The notes beneath the pieces are model-generated. The model was not told where the DNA came from, made no database searches, and saw nothing but the letters and a program-made list of their open reading frames with translations. From positions 1 through 64,000 of the forward strand of contig JAEYZN010000043.1 of the NCBI GenBank assembly GCA_023428025.1: a stretch of 64,000 nt of DNA. Reading direction: 5' to 3'. Both the position numbers and the translations under genes were made by a program. Position 1 is the stretch's first letter, and each line of letters starts with the position of its first letter. Shown here in pieces: positions 8,438 through 16,697 of the stretch. The stretch comes from Bacillota bacterium (lineage in GTDB: Bacteria; Bacillota; Clostridia; Christensenellales; SZUA-584).

Positions 8438-8926
8438 ATGAGTATACAATTGAGTGAGACGATAACGGCGCTGTTGAATGATCCTGCCGGCATCAAGGCG
8501 CTGGCAACGAATGACCAACACGGAACGCCGCATGTTGTATACAAAGGTTCCCTGTCTGTCAACAGTGAGGGCAAAATCCAATACCTTGAACTCAATGAGC
8601 TGTCGCAGACAAACAAAAACCTGACCTATAGCATCTGGTTCAACCGATTCATCTCTATCAACGTACTTGCCCCGGATCGCACAAGTTATCAGATCAAAGG
8701 AAAACCGGTCAAGGCCGTCATCAGCGGTCCGGTTTTTGAGGCAAATTATATCGCTGTCCGGGAGCGCCTTGGAGAGGACGCCGATCTTTCGACGGTGTGG
8801 ATCATCGATCCCGAAGAAGTACGGGAGGAGACCCCTTCCGTACGCCGCAAGGAAGAGCGTGAGAGCCATCCGCTTATCGGGCATTTGGATCGATTTGTCC
8901 GGCAGACGGGGAGCGATACGGTATGA
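8438..8926 (+). CDS. Pyridoxamine 5'-phosphate oxidase-like split-barrel protein
   Basis: A 162-residue protein that reads as a PNPOx-like flavin split barrel. The N-terminal half has LNDPAGIKALATNDQHGTP and VVYKGSLSV, then YSIWFNRFISINVLAP and SYQIKGKPVKAVISGPVFE, the strand pattern typical of small FMN- or F420-binding barrels. No enzyme subtype is clear. Its ATG has GGAG about ten bases upstream, and its stop overlaps the permease start by four bases. Position between radical SAM protein and permease suggests a redox or binding role towards the same substrate; this is inference. Confidence 0.7.
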   Translation: MSIQLSETITALLNDPAGIKALATNDQHGTPHVVYKGSLSVNSEGKIQYLELNELSQTNKNLTYSIWFNRFISINVLAPDRTSYQIKGKPVKAVISGPVFEANYIAVRERLGEDADLSTVWIIDPEEVREETPSVRRKEERESHPLIGHLDRFVRQTGSDTV

Positions 8927-9726
8927 GCAGAAGGCCCGGTAATGAAAAACGCAATTTTTTTGTTGAGTATATACTGCCGGTACTCTTTCCCGTGCTGCTG
9001 CTTGGCCTGTGGGAGTGGGTCAGCGTCAGCCGTATTGTCAGCCCGGCTATTTTACCGCCCCCGTCGCGGATATTCACTACGTTTTGCTCCCTGCTGGCGA
9101 AGGGAGATGTTGCACGGCATATGTCGGCAAGCCTCTACCGCGTGCTTTCGGGCTTTGTGCTGGGAAGTTTGGCGGGGCTTGTGCTGGGTATTCTCGTCGG
9201 CCTGTCACATAAAATTGATAAGGCGACGGGCCTCATTATTAACGTGCTGCGCCCAATACCGGTCATTGCCCTGATTCCGCTTTTTATTATCTGGATGGGG
9301 ATAGACGAAGAATCCAAAATCGCTGTGATCACCGTCGGCGCGTTCTGGGCCGTTCTGATGAACACGACGTACGGAATTAAAGGCGCGGATAAAAAGCTGA
9401 TCGAACTGGCCTATGTTCTGAAGAAAAACCGTCTGGAAACGCTCTTTATGATCATCCTCCCATCCGCGCTTCCATCAATTTTTTCCGGCATTCGGCTGGG
9501 TATCGGCAACGCGTGGGCCTGCGTGGTGGCGGCAGAGATGATAGCGGCTTCTTCGGGCGTTGGCTTTCTTGTTATGTTTGCGCGGGAGGTTTCGCAATCC
9601 GACGTGATGATGGTAGGCATTTTATTGATCGGCATCTTTGGCCTGCTGATTGACTCGGTGCTCGTCATGATACAAAAACGCTTTTTGCGCTGGGGTGCCC
9701 TCGGTACAGACAAGAAAAACGGGTGA
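8923..9726 (+). CDS. ABC transporter permease, SsuC/TauC type
   Basis: A 267-residue inner-membrane permease with about six hydrophobic segments. The EAA-type cytoplasmic loop that contacts the ATPase is visible as ELAYVLKKNRLETLF followed by ILPSALPSIFSGIRLG, typical of the nitrate/sulfonate/taurine branch. It overlaps the upstream gene (ATGA) and the downstream ATPase gene. It forms one importer with the binding protein at 6090 and the ATPase at 9732. Confidence 0.9.
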   Translation: MSRRPGNEKRNFFVEYILPVLFPVLLLGLWEWVSVSRIVSPAILPPPSRIFTTFCSLLAKGDVARHMSASLYRVLSGFVLGSLAGLVLGILVGLSHKIDKATGLIINVLRPIPVIALIPLFIIWMGIDEESKIAVITVGAFWAVLMNTTYGIKGADKKLIELAYVLKKNRLETLFMIILPSALPSIFSGIRLGIGNAWACVVAAEMIAASSGVGFLVMFAREVSQSDVMMVGILLIGIFGLLIDSVLVMIQKRFLRWGALGTDKKNG

Positions 9727-9731
9727 TTCAT

Positions 9732-10504
9732 ATGAGCCATATATTGAAAATAGAAAATATATCAAAAGATTATGTGATCGATAAAAAAACGATCCAAGTT
9801 TTGTCCGGCATCAATCTTGATGTCGAGACCGGCGAATTCATCAGCATTGTCGGCGCGAGCGGGTGCGGCAAAAGCACGCTGCTTAAGCTAGTCATCGGCC
9901 TGGAAACAGCGACAAGCGGCCAGGTTTGGCTGGACGGTAATGCTGTCACGGAACCATCGGAAGAATGCGGCATCGTTTTTCAGGAGGCAAGGCTCTTGCC
10001 CTGGTCGACGGTAACGCAAAATATTGGTTTTGGCATTCCAAAGCATATCGGGGCGGCTGAACGAAAAGAACGAATCGATTCGCATATCGAGCTTGTGGGC
10101 CTTCGTGAATTTCTGAAAGCAAGACCAAACCAGTTGTCCGGCGGCATGCAGCAGCGGGTCAGCATCGCCAGAGCGCTTGTGGGCGAACCCAAGCTTCTTT
10201 TGCTCGATGAGCCGTTTGGTTCATTGGATGCACTTACGCGTATTAATATGCAGCAGGAGATTTTGCGTATTTGGGAAGCGGAAAAAGAACGATGCTGCTG
10301 GTGACGCATGACATCGATGAAGCCGTTTTCTTAGGTGACCGGATCGTTGTGATGTCCCCGCGCCCCGGTAAAATCAAAAAGGTTATAGCTGTAGATTTAC
10401 CCCGTCCCCGCAATCGAACAAGTGAAGCTTTTGCGCTCATCCGAAAGAAGGTCTACAGAGAGTTTTTTGAAGAAGCGGAAGTATTGGCGGAATATAACAT
10501 ATAA
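9732..10504 (+). pseudogene. ABC transporter ATPase, SsuB/TauB type, frameshifted
   Basis: All ATPase motifs are present but split over two frames. The first frame holds Walker A GASGCGKST, the Q loop FQEARLLPW, the signature LSGGMQQRVSIARAL and Walker B LLLLDEPFGSLD. It ends at a TGA at 10302-10304. The second frame continues with MLLVTHDIDEA (the His switch) and a normal C-terminus ending at 10504. The switch lies at an A run, 10282-10286; one extra A would restore a protein of normal length (about 257 residues). It could be a real lesion, a sequencing error, or slippage. ATG 9732 has GGGTGA just upstream; an in-frame GTG at 9723 overlaps the permease stop. Confidence 0.82.
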
Positions 10505-10516
10505 TTCTCCCGTTTG

Positions 10517-10557
10517 CGCATAAAAGCCCTTAACAGATGTTTGAGGGCTTTTATGCG
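10517..10557. terminator. Terminator of the radical SAM/ABC operon
   Basis: A long inverted repeat, CGCATAAAAGCCCTTAA with TTGAGGGCTTTTATGCG, begins 13 bases after the ATPase stop. The T run lies inside the distal stem arm. It marks the right end of the AT-richer operon. Confidence 0.75.
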
Positions 10558-10820
10558 TAAATGAGATACGATGCCCCGCTCCGGACTTAGCAAAACATTC
10601 CCTAACCATGACCTGATGAATTGGTCATACCCTTTGCATATTATAGGTTTGTTATCAATCCGAAGAGCGCTGAAGTACGCTTTTTATTTGTCCTGAGGCA
10701 GTCTTGGGTGTATGATACAGCTAATACGTATATATGGAAGGACCATTTGGACTGAACGCATATGCATGTAGCAGGGCCGATTTGTTCTATCAGCACAAGC
10801 CAATAAACTCAAATTTGACC
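10558..10820. other. Non-coding spacer, 263 bases
   Basis: No open frame with a ribosome site and no RNA fold that I recognise. It separates the AT-richer operon from the GC-rich M20 peptidase gene. Confidence 0.5.
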
Positions 10821-10849
10821 TTGACAAAAAACTGATCTGGGCGCATTAT
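10821..10849 (+). promoter_or_regulatory. Promoter of the M20 peptidase gene
   Basis: TTGACA at 10821-10826, 17-base spacer, CATTAT at 10844-10849. It lies about 70 bases before the ATG at 10917, which has an AAGGAG ribosome site. Confidence 0.55.
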
Positions 10850-10916
10850 AAATCCATACAATACATAGACGAAAACTATGATAACGGGCCGCATCATCGT
10901 ACGCTAAGGAGTCTGC

Positions 10917-12053
10917 ATGAATATCAACACGCATCGGCTGACAACTGAATTCATTGAACTTGTGTCGATAGACAGCCCCTCATTCGGAGAACAGCGAGTG
11001 GGCAATTATATACGGCAGAATCTAAAGGCGCTGGGTTTTGAGGTCAGAGAGGATAACGCCGGAGCAGGGCATGATAACGGCTGCGGCAATATATACGGGT
11101 ATCTCGCAGGCAACAACGGAGAAAAAGAGCCGCTGCTGTTCTGCGCGCACATGGATACGGTGGAGCCCGCGAATGGAAAACACGCGGTATTGGATGACGG
11201 TGGCGTCATTAAGAGTGCGGGAGACACCGTGCTGGGTGCGGACGACTTTGCGGGCATTGTGGCTATATTGGAGGCGCTGCGTGTGATACGGGAAAACGGC
11301 ATTGCGCACCGCCCTATTGAGGTGCTGTTTACGGTGGCGGAAGAGGTGTACTGCGGCGGTATCGCGCAGCTCGATTTTTCCTGGATAAAGTCCAGACAGG
11401 CCTACGTGCTGGATCTGGCAGGCCCGGTGGGGACGGCAGCCAACAAAGCGCCGAGCATACTGTTTTTTACGGCAACGGTGGCCGGAAAATCGGCGCATGC
11501 CGGATTCGAGCCGCAAAACGGCATTCATGCGATTGCGGCGGCGGCCAAAGCGGTAAGCGCGCTGCGCCTTGGGCAGGTGGATGGGGAAACGACGCTGAAT
11601 GTCGGCGTGATCGAGGGCGGACGCGCGACCAATATCGTGCCGGACCGGTGCGTGGTGCGCGGCGAGGCGCGCAGCTTTACCCACAGCAAGGCTGAAGCGC
11701 AGCTGGAGGAAGTGCGGCATCAGTTTGAAGCGGCAGCCGCGGAGATCGGCGCGACGGTTGAGTTCGAGGTGTTCTTTGGCTGCGAGGCATATGAGACGCC
11801 GCTGGATCATCCGGTGGCGAAGCGGTTCGAAAAGGCGTGCGGCGCGGTGGGGCTGAGCCCTGCTTTTCAGCCGACACTGGGCGGCAGCGACAACAACTAT
11901 CTCGCGCAGCACGGGATCGTCGGGCTGGTGGCGGCGCCCGGCATGCACCTGTGCCATACCTGCGAGGAATACACCACGGCGGATGATCTGGTGCGCAGCG
12001 CCAGGCTGGCATTGGCGCTGATGGCCGCAAGCGACGGTGAGGTGAGCACATGA
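10917..12053 (+). CDS. M20 family metallopeptidase (PepT-like)
   Basis: A 378-residue zinc peptidase related to tripeptidase T. Metal-ligand regions are in order: CAHMDTVEP, LGADDFAG, AEEVYCGG with the catalytic Glu pair, VLDLAGP and a C-terminal MHLCHTCEE. The central dimerisation domain carries GKSAHAGFEPQNGI. It overlaps the next gene by four bases (ATGA), and the pair precedes potABCD. Acts in the cytoplasm on small peptides by family analogy; the exact substrate is not shown. Confidence 0.88.
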   Translation: MNINTHRLTTEFIELVSIDSPSFGEQRVGNYIRQNLKALGFEVREDNAGAGHDNGCGNIYGYLAGNNGEKEPLLFCAHMDTVEPANGKHAVLDDGGVIKSAGDTVLGADDFAGIVAILEALRVIRENGIAHRPIEVLFTVAEEVYCGGIAQLDFSWIKSRQAYVLDLAGPVGTAANKAPSILFFTATVAGKSAHAGFEPQNGIHAIAAAAKAVSALRLGQVDGETTLNVGVIEGGRATNIVPDRCVVRGEARSFTHSKAEAQLEEVRHQFEAAAAEIGATVEFEVFFGCEAYETPLDHPVAKRFEKACGAVGLSPAFQPTLGGSDNNYLAQHGIVGLVAAPGMHLCHTCEEYTTADDLVRSARLALALMAASDGEVST

Positions 12054-12670
12054 AAAATCCGCTGAACTATCAGGCTTCCGAGTTCGACTGCGGACCCACC
12101 ACGATGCTCAACGCGATCAGCTATCTGTTCAGGCGCGAGGAGATACCGCCGGACGTGGTGAAGCACATCGTGCTGTACAGTCTGGACGCTTACAACTGTA
12201 AGGGCGAGTTTGGCAAGAACGGCACGTCCGGCATGGCGATGATGTTCCTGTGCAACTGGCTCAACCAGTTCGGTAAGGCGAAGCAGTTTCCCATAAACGG
12301 CGAATTCCTGTCCGGGCCGGAGGTGTTTGTCGGACAGAACAGCCGGATCGTCACCGGCCTGCAACAGGGCGGCGCGGTGGTGGTGCGGCTGCGTTACGGC
12401 TGCTGGCACTATGTGCTGCTGACGGACGCGGACGACGATAATATCTATCTGTTCGATCCGTATTACAGAAAAAAACCGTTCCGGCAGCAGGGCGTGGACA
12501 TGATCACCGGCGCTCCGGCCAAAATGAACCGCCGGGTATCCTACGAGATGATCAACAGCGAAGGGCGGAGTGCGTATGCGCTGGGGCCCAAAGACACGCG
12601 GGAAGCCGTAATATTTTTTAATGAAAAGACAAGAAGGACACCGGCACGGACAATAGAATATTTCATATAA
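12050..12670 (+). CDS. C39-like cysteine peptidase family protein
   Basis: A 206-residue protein with a papain-like C39 layout: the nucleophile region DCGPTTMLNA near residue 14, the His region CWHYVLLTDADDD and an Asp in LFDPYYRKK. Unlike bacteriocin exporters it is not fused to an ABC transporter, and no signal peptide is seen. It is translationally coupled to the M20 peptidase, which suggests joint peptide processing. The substrate is unknown. Confidence 0.72.
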   Translation: MKNPLNYQASEFDCGPTTMLNAISYLFRREEIPPDVVKHIVLYSLDAYNCKGEFGKNGTSGMAMMFLCNWLNQFGKAKQFPINGEFLSGPEVFVGQNSRIVTGLQQGGAVVVRLRYGCWHYVLLTDADDDNIYLFDPYYRKKPFRQQGVDMITGAPAKMNRRVSYEMINSEGRSAYALGPKDTREAVIFFNEKTRRTPARTIEYFI

Positions 12671-12720
12671 GGCGTGGGGTTAGCTTTCAGTTCACGCACT
12701 TTATATATCGGGGGTAGGCA

Positions 12721-13806
12721 ATGGACGAAACAATCCTTCATCTGGAGCAGATTCACAAGCGCTTCGCTGAAACGGAAGTTTTAAAGGGTATCGACCTGTC
12801 GATTCGCCGGGGGGAATTTATCACGCTGCTGGGGTCTTCCGGCTGCGGCAAAACCACCACGCTGCGCATCATTGCCGGTCTTGAAACGCCGGACAGCGGG
12901 CGCGTGCTGCTGGAAGGGCGCAACGTGACGCACGACGAGCCCAACAAGCGCAACGTGAACACTGTGTTCCAGAACTACGCGCTGTTTCCGCATATGACGG
13001 TGGAGGGCAATATCGGCTACAGCCTGCGATTAAAGCACGTGGACAAATCCGTGATCAAAAAGACGGTGGACGAAGCGCTGGAGCTGGTGCAGCTGGGCGG
13101 CTTCGGCAAACGCATGCCGCACGAGCTGTCCGGCGGGCAGCGCCAGCGTGTGGCCATCGCGCGGGCGCTGGTCAATCAGCCCAAAGTGCTGCTGTTGGAC
13201 GAACCGCTGGGCGCGCTGGATCTACAGCTGCGACACCAGATGCAGATAGAATTGAAGAGGCTGCAGACGCGGCTTGGTATCACATTCGTATACATCACGC
13301 ACGACCAGGAGGAAGCGCTGAACATGTCCGACCGTATCGCGGTGATGCGTGAGGGTGTGTTCGAGCAGATCGGGACGCCGGCCGAGGTGTACGACAGGCC
13401 GGAGACGAGCTACGTGGCGCGCTTCGTGGGGTCGGCAAACATCATTATAGGGACGGCGTCAGTTGCTGGCAACGGCACGGTGGCCGTCAGGACAGGAGAC
13501 GGCGCAGGGTTGGCCGCGCTGAGTGGCGAAGCGGTGGCGGAGAACCAGCCGGTTACGCTGGCGGTGCGGCGCGAATACATCAACCTGCTGCCCGAAGGGG
13601 TGGGCGAAGAGCCGGGCCTCTCCGCAGTGGTGCGGGACAAGAGCTTTGCGGGCGGTGTGCTGCAGATCATCGCGGCCCTGGCGGACGGCAGCGAGATCGT
13701 CGCCAGCCGCTATGGCATCGACTCCGAGTTGAAGCCGGGCGACCGGGTGCGGGCCACATGGGAACCGCAGAACGCGGTGCTGGTGGACCGGGAGGCACAG
13801 CCATGA
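12721..13806 (+). CDS. potA: Spermidine/putrescine ABC transporter ATPase PotA
   Basis: A 361-residue ATPase of the polyamine/iron importer branch. Motifs: Walker A GSSGCGKTT, Q loop VFQNYALFPHMTV, signature LSGGQRQRVAIARAL, Walker B VLLLDEPLGALD and His switch YITHDQEEAL. The C-terminal part (about 240-361) is a TOBE domain, as in PotA. It is the first of four overlapping pot genes, ending in ATGA with potB. Confidence 0.93.
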   Translation: MDETILHLEQIHKRFAETEVLKGIDLSIRRGEFITLLGSSGCGKTTTLRIIAGLETPDSGRVLLEGRNVTHDEPNKRNVNTVFQNYALFPHMTVEGNIGYSLRLKHVDKSVIKKTVDEALELVQLGGFGKRMPHELSGGQRQRVAIARALVNQPKVLLLDEPLGALDLQLRHQMQIELKRLQTRLGITFVYITHDQEEALNMSDRIAVMREGVFEQIGTPAEVYDRPETSYVARFVGSANIIIGTASVAGNGTVAVRTGDGAGLAALSGEAVAENQPVTLAVRREYINLLPEGVGEEPGLSAVVRDKSFAGGVLQIIAALADGSEIVASRYGIDSELKPGDRVRATWEPQNAVLVDREAQP

Positions 13807-14687
13807 AGGGACAGAAAAAGCCGGTGAACACCCTCGGGAAACGGCGCGGGCTGTCGGTGCTGAGCGTGCTGCCGCTGTACGTGTTCACGCTGCTGTTTGT
13901 GGCGGGGCCGCTCGTCTACATGGTGGTGCTGAGCTTTTTGCAGCGCGGCGAGGTGTGGGGTGTGGTGAACCAGTTCACCCTGCAGAACTATGCCGGCATT
14001 GCGGAACCCATTTACTTAAAGACGTTCTACGAATCGATCAAGCTGGCGCTGATCAGCACGCTGCTGGTCGTCGCCATCGGCTATCCCTTCGGGTACTTCA
14101 TGGCGAAGCTCTCCGCCATATGGAAACGGCGCATGATGCTGCTGCTCATGATCCCGTTCTGGATCAGCTCGTTGATCCGGTTGTATGGATGGATCATCAT
14201 ATTCCGCGCCAACGGCGTGCTGGATAAGGCGCTGATGGGCATCGGGCTCACCGACGCGCCGCTCAAGCTGCTGTATACCTATCCCGCCGTGACGGTGGGC
14301 ATGGTGTACGCGCTGATTCCGTTCATGATCTTTTCCGTGTATTCCAGCGCGGAGAAGCTGGACTGGAGCATGGTGGAGGCCGCGCGGGACCTGGGCGCCA
14401 GCCGTTGGCAGGCGTTCCGCACGGTGTCGCTCAAGATGACGCTGCCGGGGCTGCTGTCCGGCGTGGTGCTGACGTTTATCCCGTCGATGGGACTGTTCTT
14501 CATCGCGGACATACTGGGAGGCAACAAGGTGGTCCTGGTGGGCAACCTCATACAGGAGCAGCTGATGAAGGCGCACAACTGGCCGTTCGCGGCGGCGCTG
14601 TCTGTGGTGCTGATGATACTGACCAGCCTGATGATCGGGCTTTACCGGCGCATCACGAACGTGAAGGACCTGGAGGGGCTGGTATGA
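13803..14687 (+). CDS. potB: Spermidine/putrescine ABC transporter permease PotB
   Basis: A 294-residue permease with six membrane segments. The EAA loop is seen as MVEAARDLGASRWQAFRTV, typical of PotB. A start further upstream is open, but the ATG at 13803 overlaps the potA stop (ATGA) and gives the expected N-terminus. The stop overlaps the potC start in the same way. Confidence 0.93.
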   Translation: MKGQKKPVNTLGKRRGLSVLSVLPLYVFTLLFVAGPLVYMVVLSFLQRGEVWGVVNQFTLQNYAGIAEPIYLKTFYESIKLALISTLLVVAIGYPFGYFMAKLSAIWKRRMMLLLMIPFWISSLIRLYGWIIIFRANGVLDKALMGIGLTDAPLKLLYTYPAVTVGMVYALIPFMIFSVYSSAEKLDWSMVEAARDLGASRWQAFRTVSLKMTLPGLLSGVVLTFIPSMGLFFIADILGGNKVVLVGNLIQEQLMKAHNWPFAAALSVVLMILTSLMIGLYRRITNVKDLEGLV

Positions 14688-15490
14688 AGAAGAACCGAAC
14701 GCCGATGCCCAACATATACCTTGGTATCGTTATGGCGCTGATGTATCTGCCCATACTGCTGGTCATCCTCTACTCGTTCAACGAGAGCAAGCTGAGCTCC
14801 GTATGGGAGGGGTTTTCGCTGAAATGGTATGAGGAGCTGTTTCGGGACAAAGCGCTGCTGGAGGCGATGGCGAACAGCCTCATATTGGCGACGCTGAGCA
14901 GCGTGGCGGCGGCGGTGATCGGCACGCTGGGCGCGGTGGGCATGGCGCGCGTCAGGCTGCGCGGCAGCGGCGTTGTGGAATACGTCTCCACGCTGCCCAT
15001 CATGATCCCCGAGATCATCCTCGGCATCGTGTTTCTGCTGTTCTTCTCGCTGATCGGCCTGCCGTTCGGCATGACGACGCTGGTGGTGGCGCATACCGCG
15101 TTCTGCATTCCGTATGTGTTTCTGCTGGTGAAGGCGCGGCTGGCGGGCATGGACAAAAGCCTGGCCGAAGCGGCGCGGGACCTGGGGGCGGGCGGCGCAA
15201 GGGCATTTGTGGATATCACGATGCCGCTCATCATGCCGGCCATCGCGTCGGGCATGCTGCTGGCGTTTGCGATGAGCCTGGACGACGTGGTGATCAGCAT
15301 ATTTGTGACGGGCGTGAACACCAATACGCTGCCCATCAAAATATACTCGCAGCTGAAAACGGGCGTGACGCCCAAGATCAACGCGCTGTGCACGCTGATG
15401 TTCGGCGTGACGCTGGTGCTGGGCCTGCTTTCAGTGCGTTTGGGTAGGAGCAACAACAAAAAGATTCAAATAAAGGAGGAAGAAATATGA
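14684..15490 (+). CDS. potC: Spermidine/putrescine ABC transporter permease PotC
   Basis: A 268-residue second permease of the polyamine importer. It has an N-terminal membrane segment with the PotC-like phrase LPILLVILYSFNESK and the EAA loop LAEAARDLGAGGARAF. The start ATG at 14684 overlaps the potB stop by four bases, and the end overlaps the potD start. Confidence 0.93.
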   Translation: MKKNRTPMPNIYLGIVMALMYLPILLVILYSFNESKLSSVWEGFSLKWYEELFRDKALLEAMANSLILATLSSVAAAVIGTLGAVGMARVRLRGSGVVEYVSTLPIMIPEIILGIVFLLFFSLIGLPFGMTTLVVAHTAFCIPYVFLLVKARLAGMDKSLAEAARDLGAGGARAFVDITMPLIMPAIASGMLLAFAMSLDDVVISIFVTGVNTNTLPIKIYSQLKTGVTPKINALCTLMFGVTLVLGLLSVRLGRSNNKKIQIKEEEI

Positions 15491-16623
15491 AGAAGTTTCT
15501 AATGATCACGCTGGCGCTGGCGCTTATCGCCGGGCTCTTTGCGGGCTGCGGCGCGCCACAGACGGCGGAGCCGCCTGCCGCACCGTCCGGGGAACCGGCA
15601 GCGACCGAATCGGCCACGGCCGAAGAGCCGGAGCAGCCGGCAGCCGCGCAGGGCGAGCTGAGCCTGTTCACCTGGGAGGCCATGTTCCCGCAGGAGGTGC
15701 TGGACGGCTTCACCGCCGAGACGGGCATCACCATCAACTACAATAACTTTGACTACGACGAAACGATGCTCGCCAAGCTGGAGGCCGCGCAGGGCGGCGA
15801 CTACGATCTGGTGATCGCGGACGACTACATCATCGAAACGGTGATCGCGGAAGGATTGGCGCAGAAGCTGGACACCTCGAAGATCACCAACATCGGCAAC
15901 GTTAACCCGGTCTATCAGGGGCAGTTCTACGACGCGAATGACGAGTATACCGTGCCCTATGGCGCCGGCGTGCAGACGATTGTCTATGACCCGTCTCTGG
16001 TCAGCCTCGACATCAAGGGCTACGCGGACCTGTTCGACCCGTCGCTCAAGGACAGCGTGGGCACCATCGCGAACTACCGCGTCATCAACGGTCTGGCGTT
16101 GAAAGTGCTGGGCGAGAGCTACAACACCGAGGATGTCGCCACCATCGAGGCGGCGGGTGCAAAGCTGCTGGAGCTGGCGCCCAACATCCGCGTGATCAAG
16201 GACGACAACCTGCAGGACGACCTGCTCTCCGGCGAGATCTCCGCGGCTGTGATGTACACCTCTCAGGTGACCTCCGCCAAGCTCGCCAACCCGGATCTGA
16301 AGGTGGTTTATCCGTCCGAGGGCATCGGCTTTGGCATCATGGCCAACTTCATTCCGTCCAAAGCGCCCAATCCGGAAGCGGCGTACGCGTTCATCGACTA
16401 CATCCTGCGGCCCGAAATCTCCGCGCAGTGCTTCGAGTGGCTGGGCTATTACAGCACCAACCAGGCGGCGGATGGACTGATCAGTGACGAGTACAAGGAT
16501 TTCCTCACGCTCCCGGCGGATTTCGCGGGCGGCGGCGAGATGATCCAGACGGTCGGCGCGGAAGCCGAAGAAGCGCACACCAAGGTGTGGACCGCCTTCA
16601 AGGCGGCCGCAGGCCAGGAATAA
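15487..16623 (+). CDS. potD: Spermidine/putrescine-binding lipoprotein PotD
   Basis: A 378-residue extracytoplasmic polyamine-binding protein. The signal peptide ends in lipobox LFAGC (Cys at 19) followed by an Ala/Pro/Glu-rich linker. The mature part opens ELSLFTWEAMFPQEVLDGF, near the usual PotD start, and contains YDLVIADDYI and YGAGVQTIVYD. It closes the potABCD operon; a hairpin follows at 16646. Confidence 0.92.
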   Translation: MKKFLMITLALALIAGLFAGCGAPQTAEPPAAPSGEPAATESATAEEPEQPAAAQGELSLFTWEAMFPQEVLDGFTAETGITINYNNFDYDETMLAKLEAAQGGDYDLVIADDYIIETVIAEGLAQKLDTSKITNIGNVNPVYQGQFYDANDEYTVPYGAGVQTIVYDPSLVSLDIKGYADLFDPSLKDSVGTIANYRVINGLALKVLGESYNTEDVATIEAAGAKLLELAPNIRVIKDDNLQDDLLSGEISAAVMYTSQVTSAKLANPDLKVVYPSEGIGFGIMANFIPSKAPNPEAAYAFIDYILRPEISAQCFEWLGYYSTNQAADGLISDEYKDFLTLPADFAGGGEMIQTVGAEAEEAHTKVWTAFKAAAGQE

Positions 16624-16645
16624 CAGACTGAATTTGCGCACCAAC

Positions 16646-16678
16646 AAAGGAGCTGTCCATGCAGGGCGGCTCCTTTCC
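16646..16678. terminator. Terminator between potD and the EAL gene
   Basis: AAAGGAGC and GCTCCTTT form a stem around a 17-base interior that can pair further. It lies between the potD stop and the convergent end of the EAL gene, so it may serve both strands. Confidence 0.55.
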
Positions 16679-16697
16679 TGTGATTATGAAGGATATA

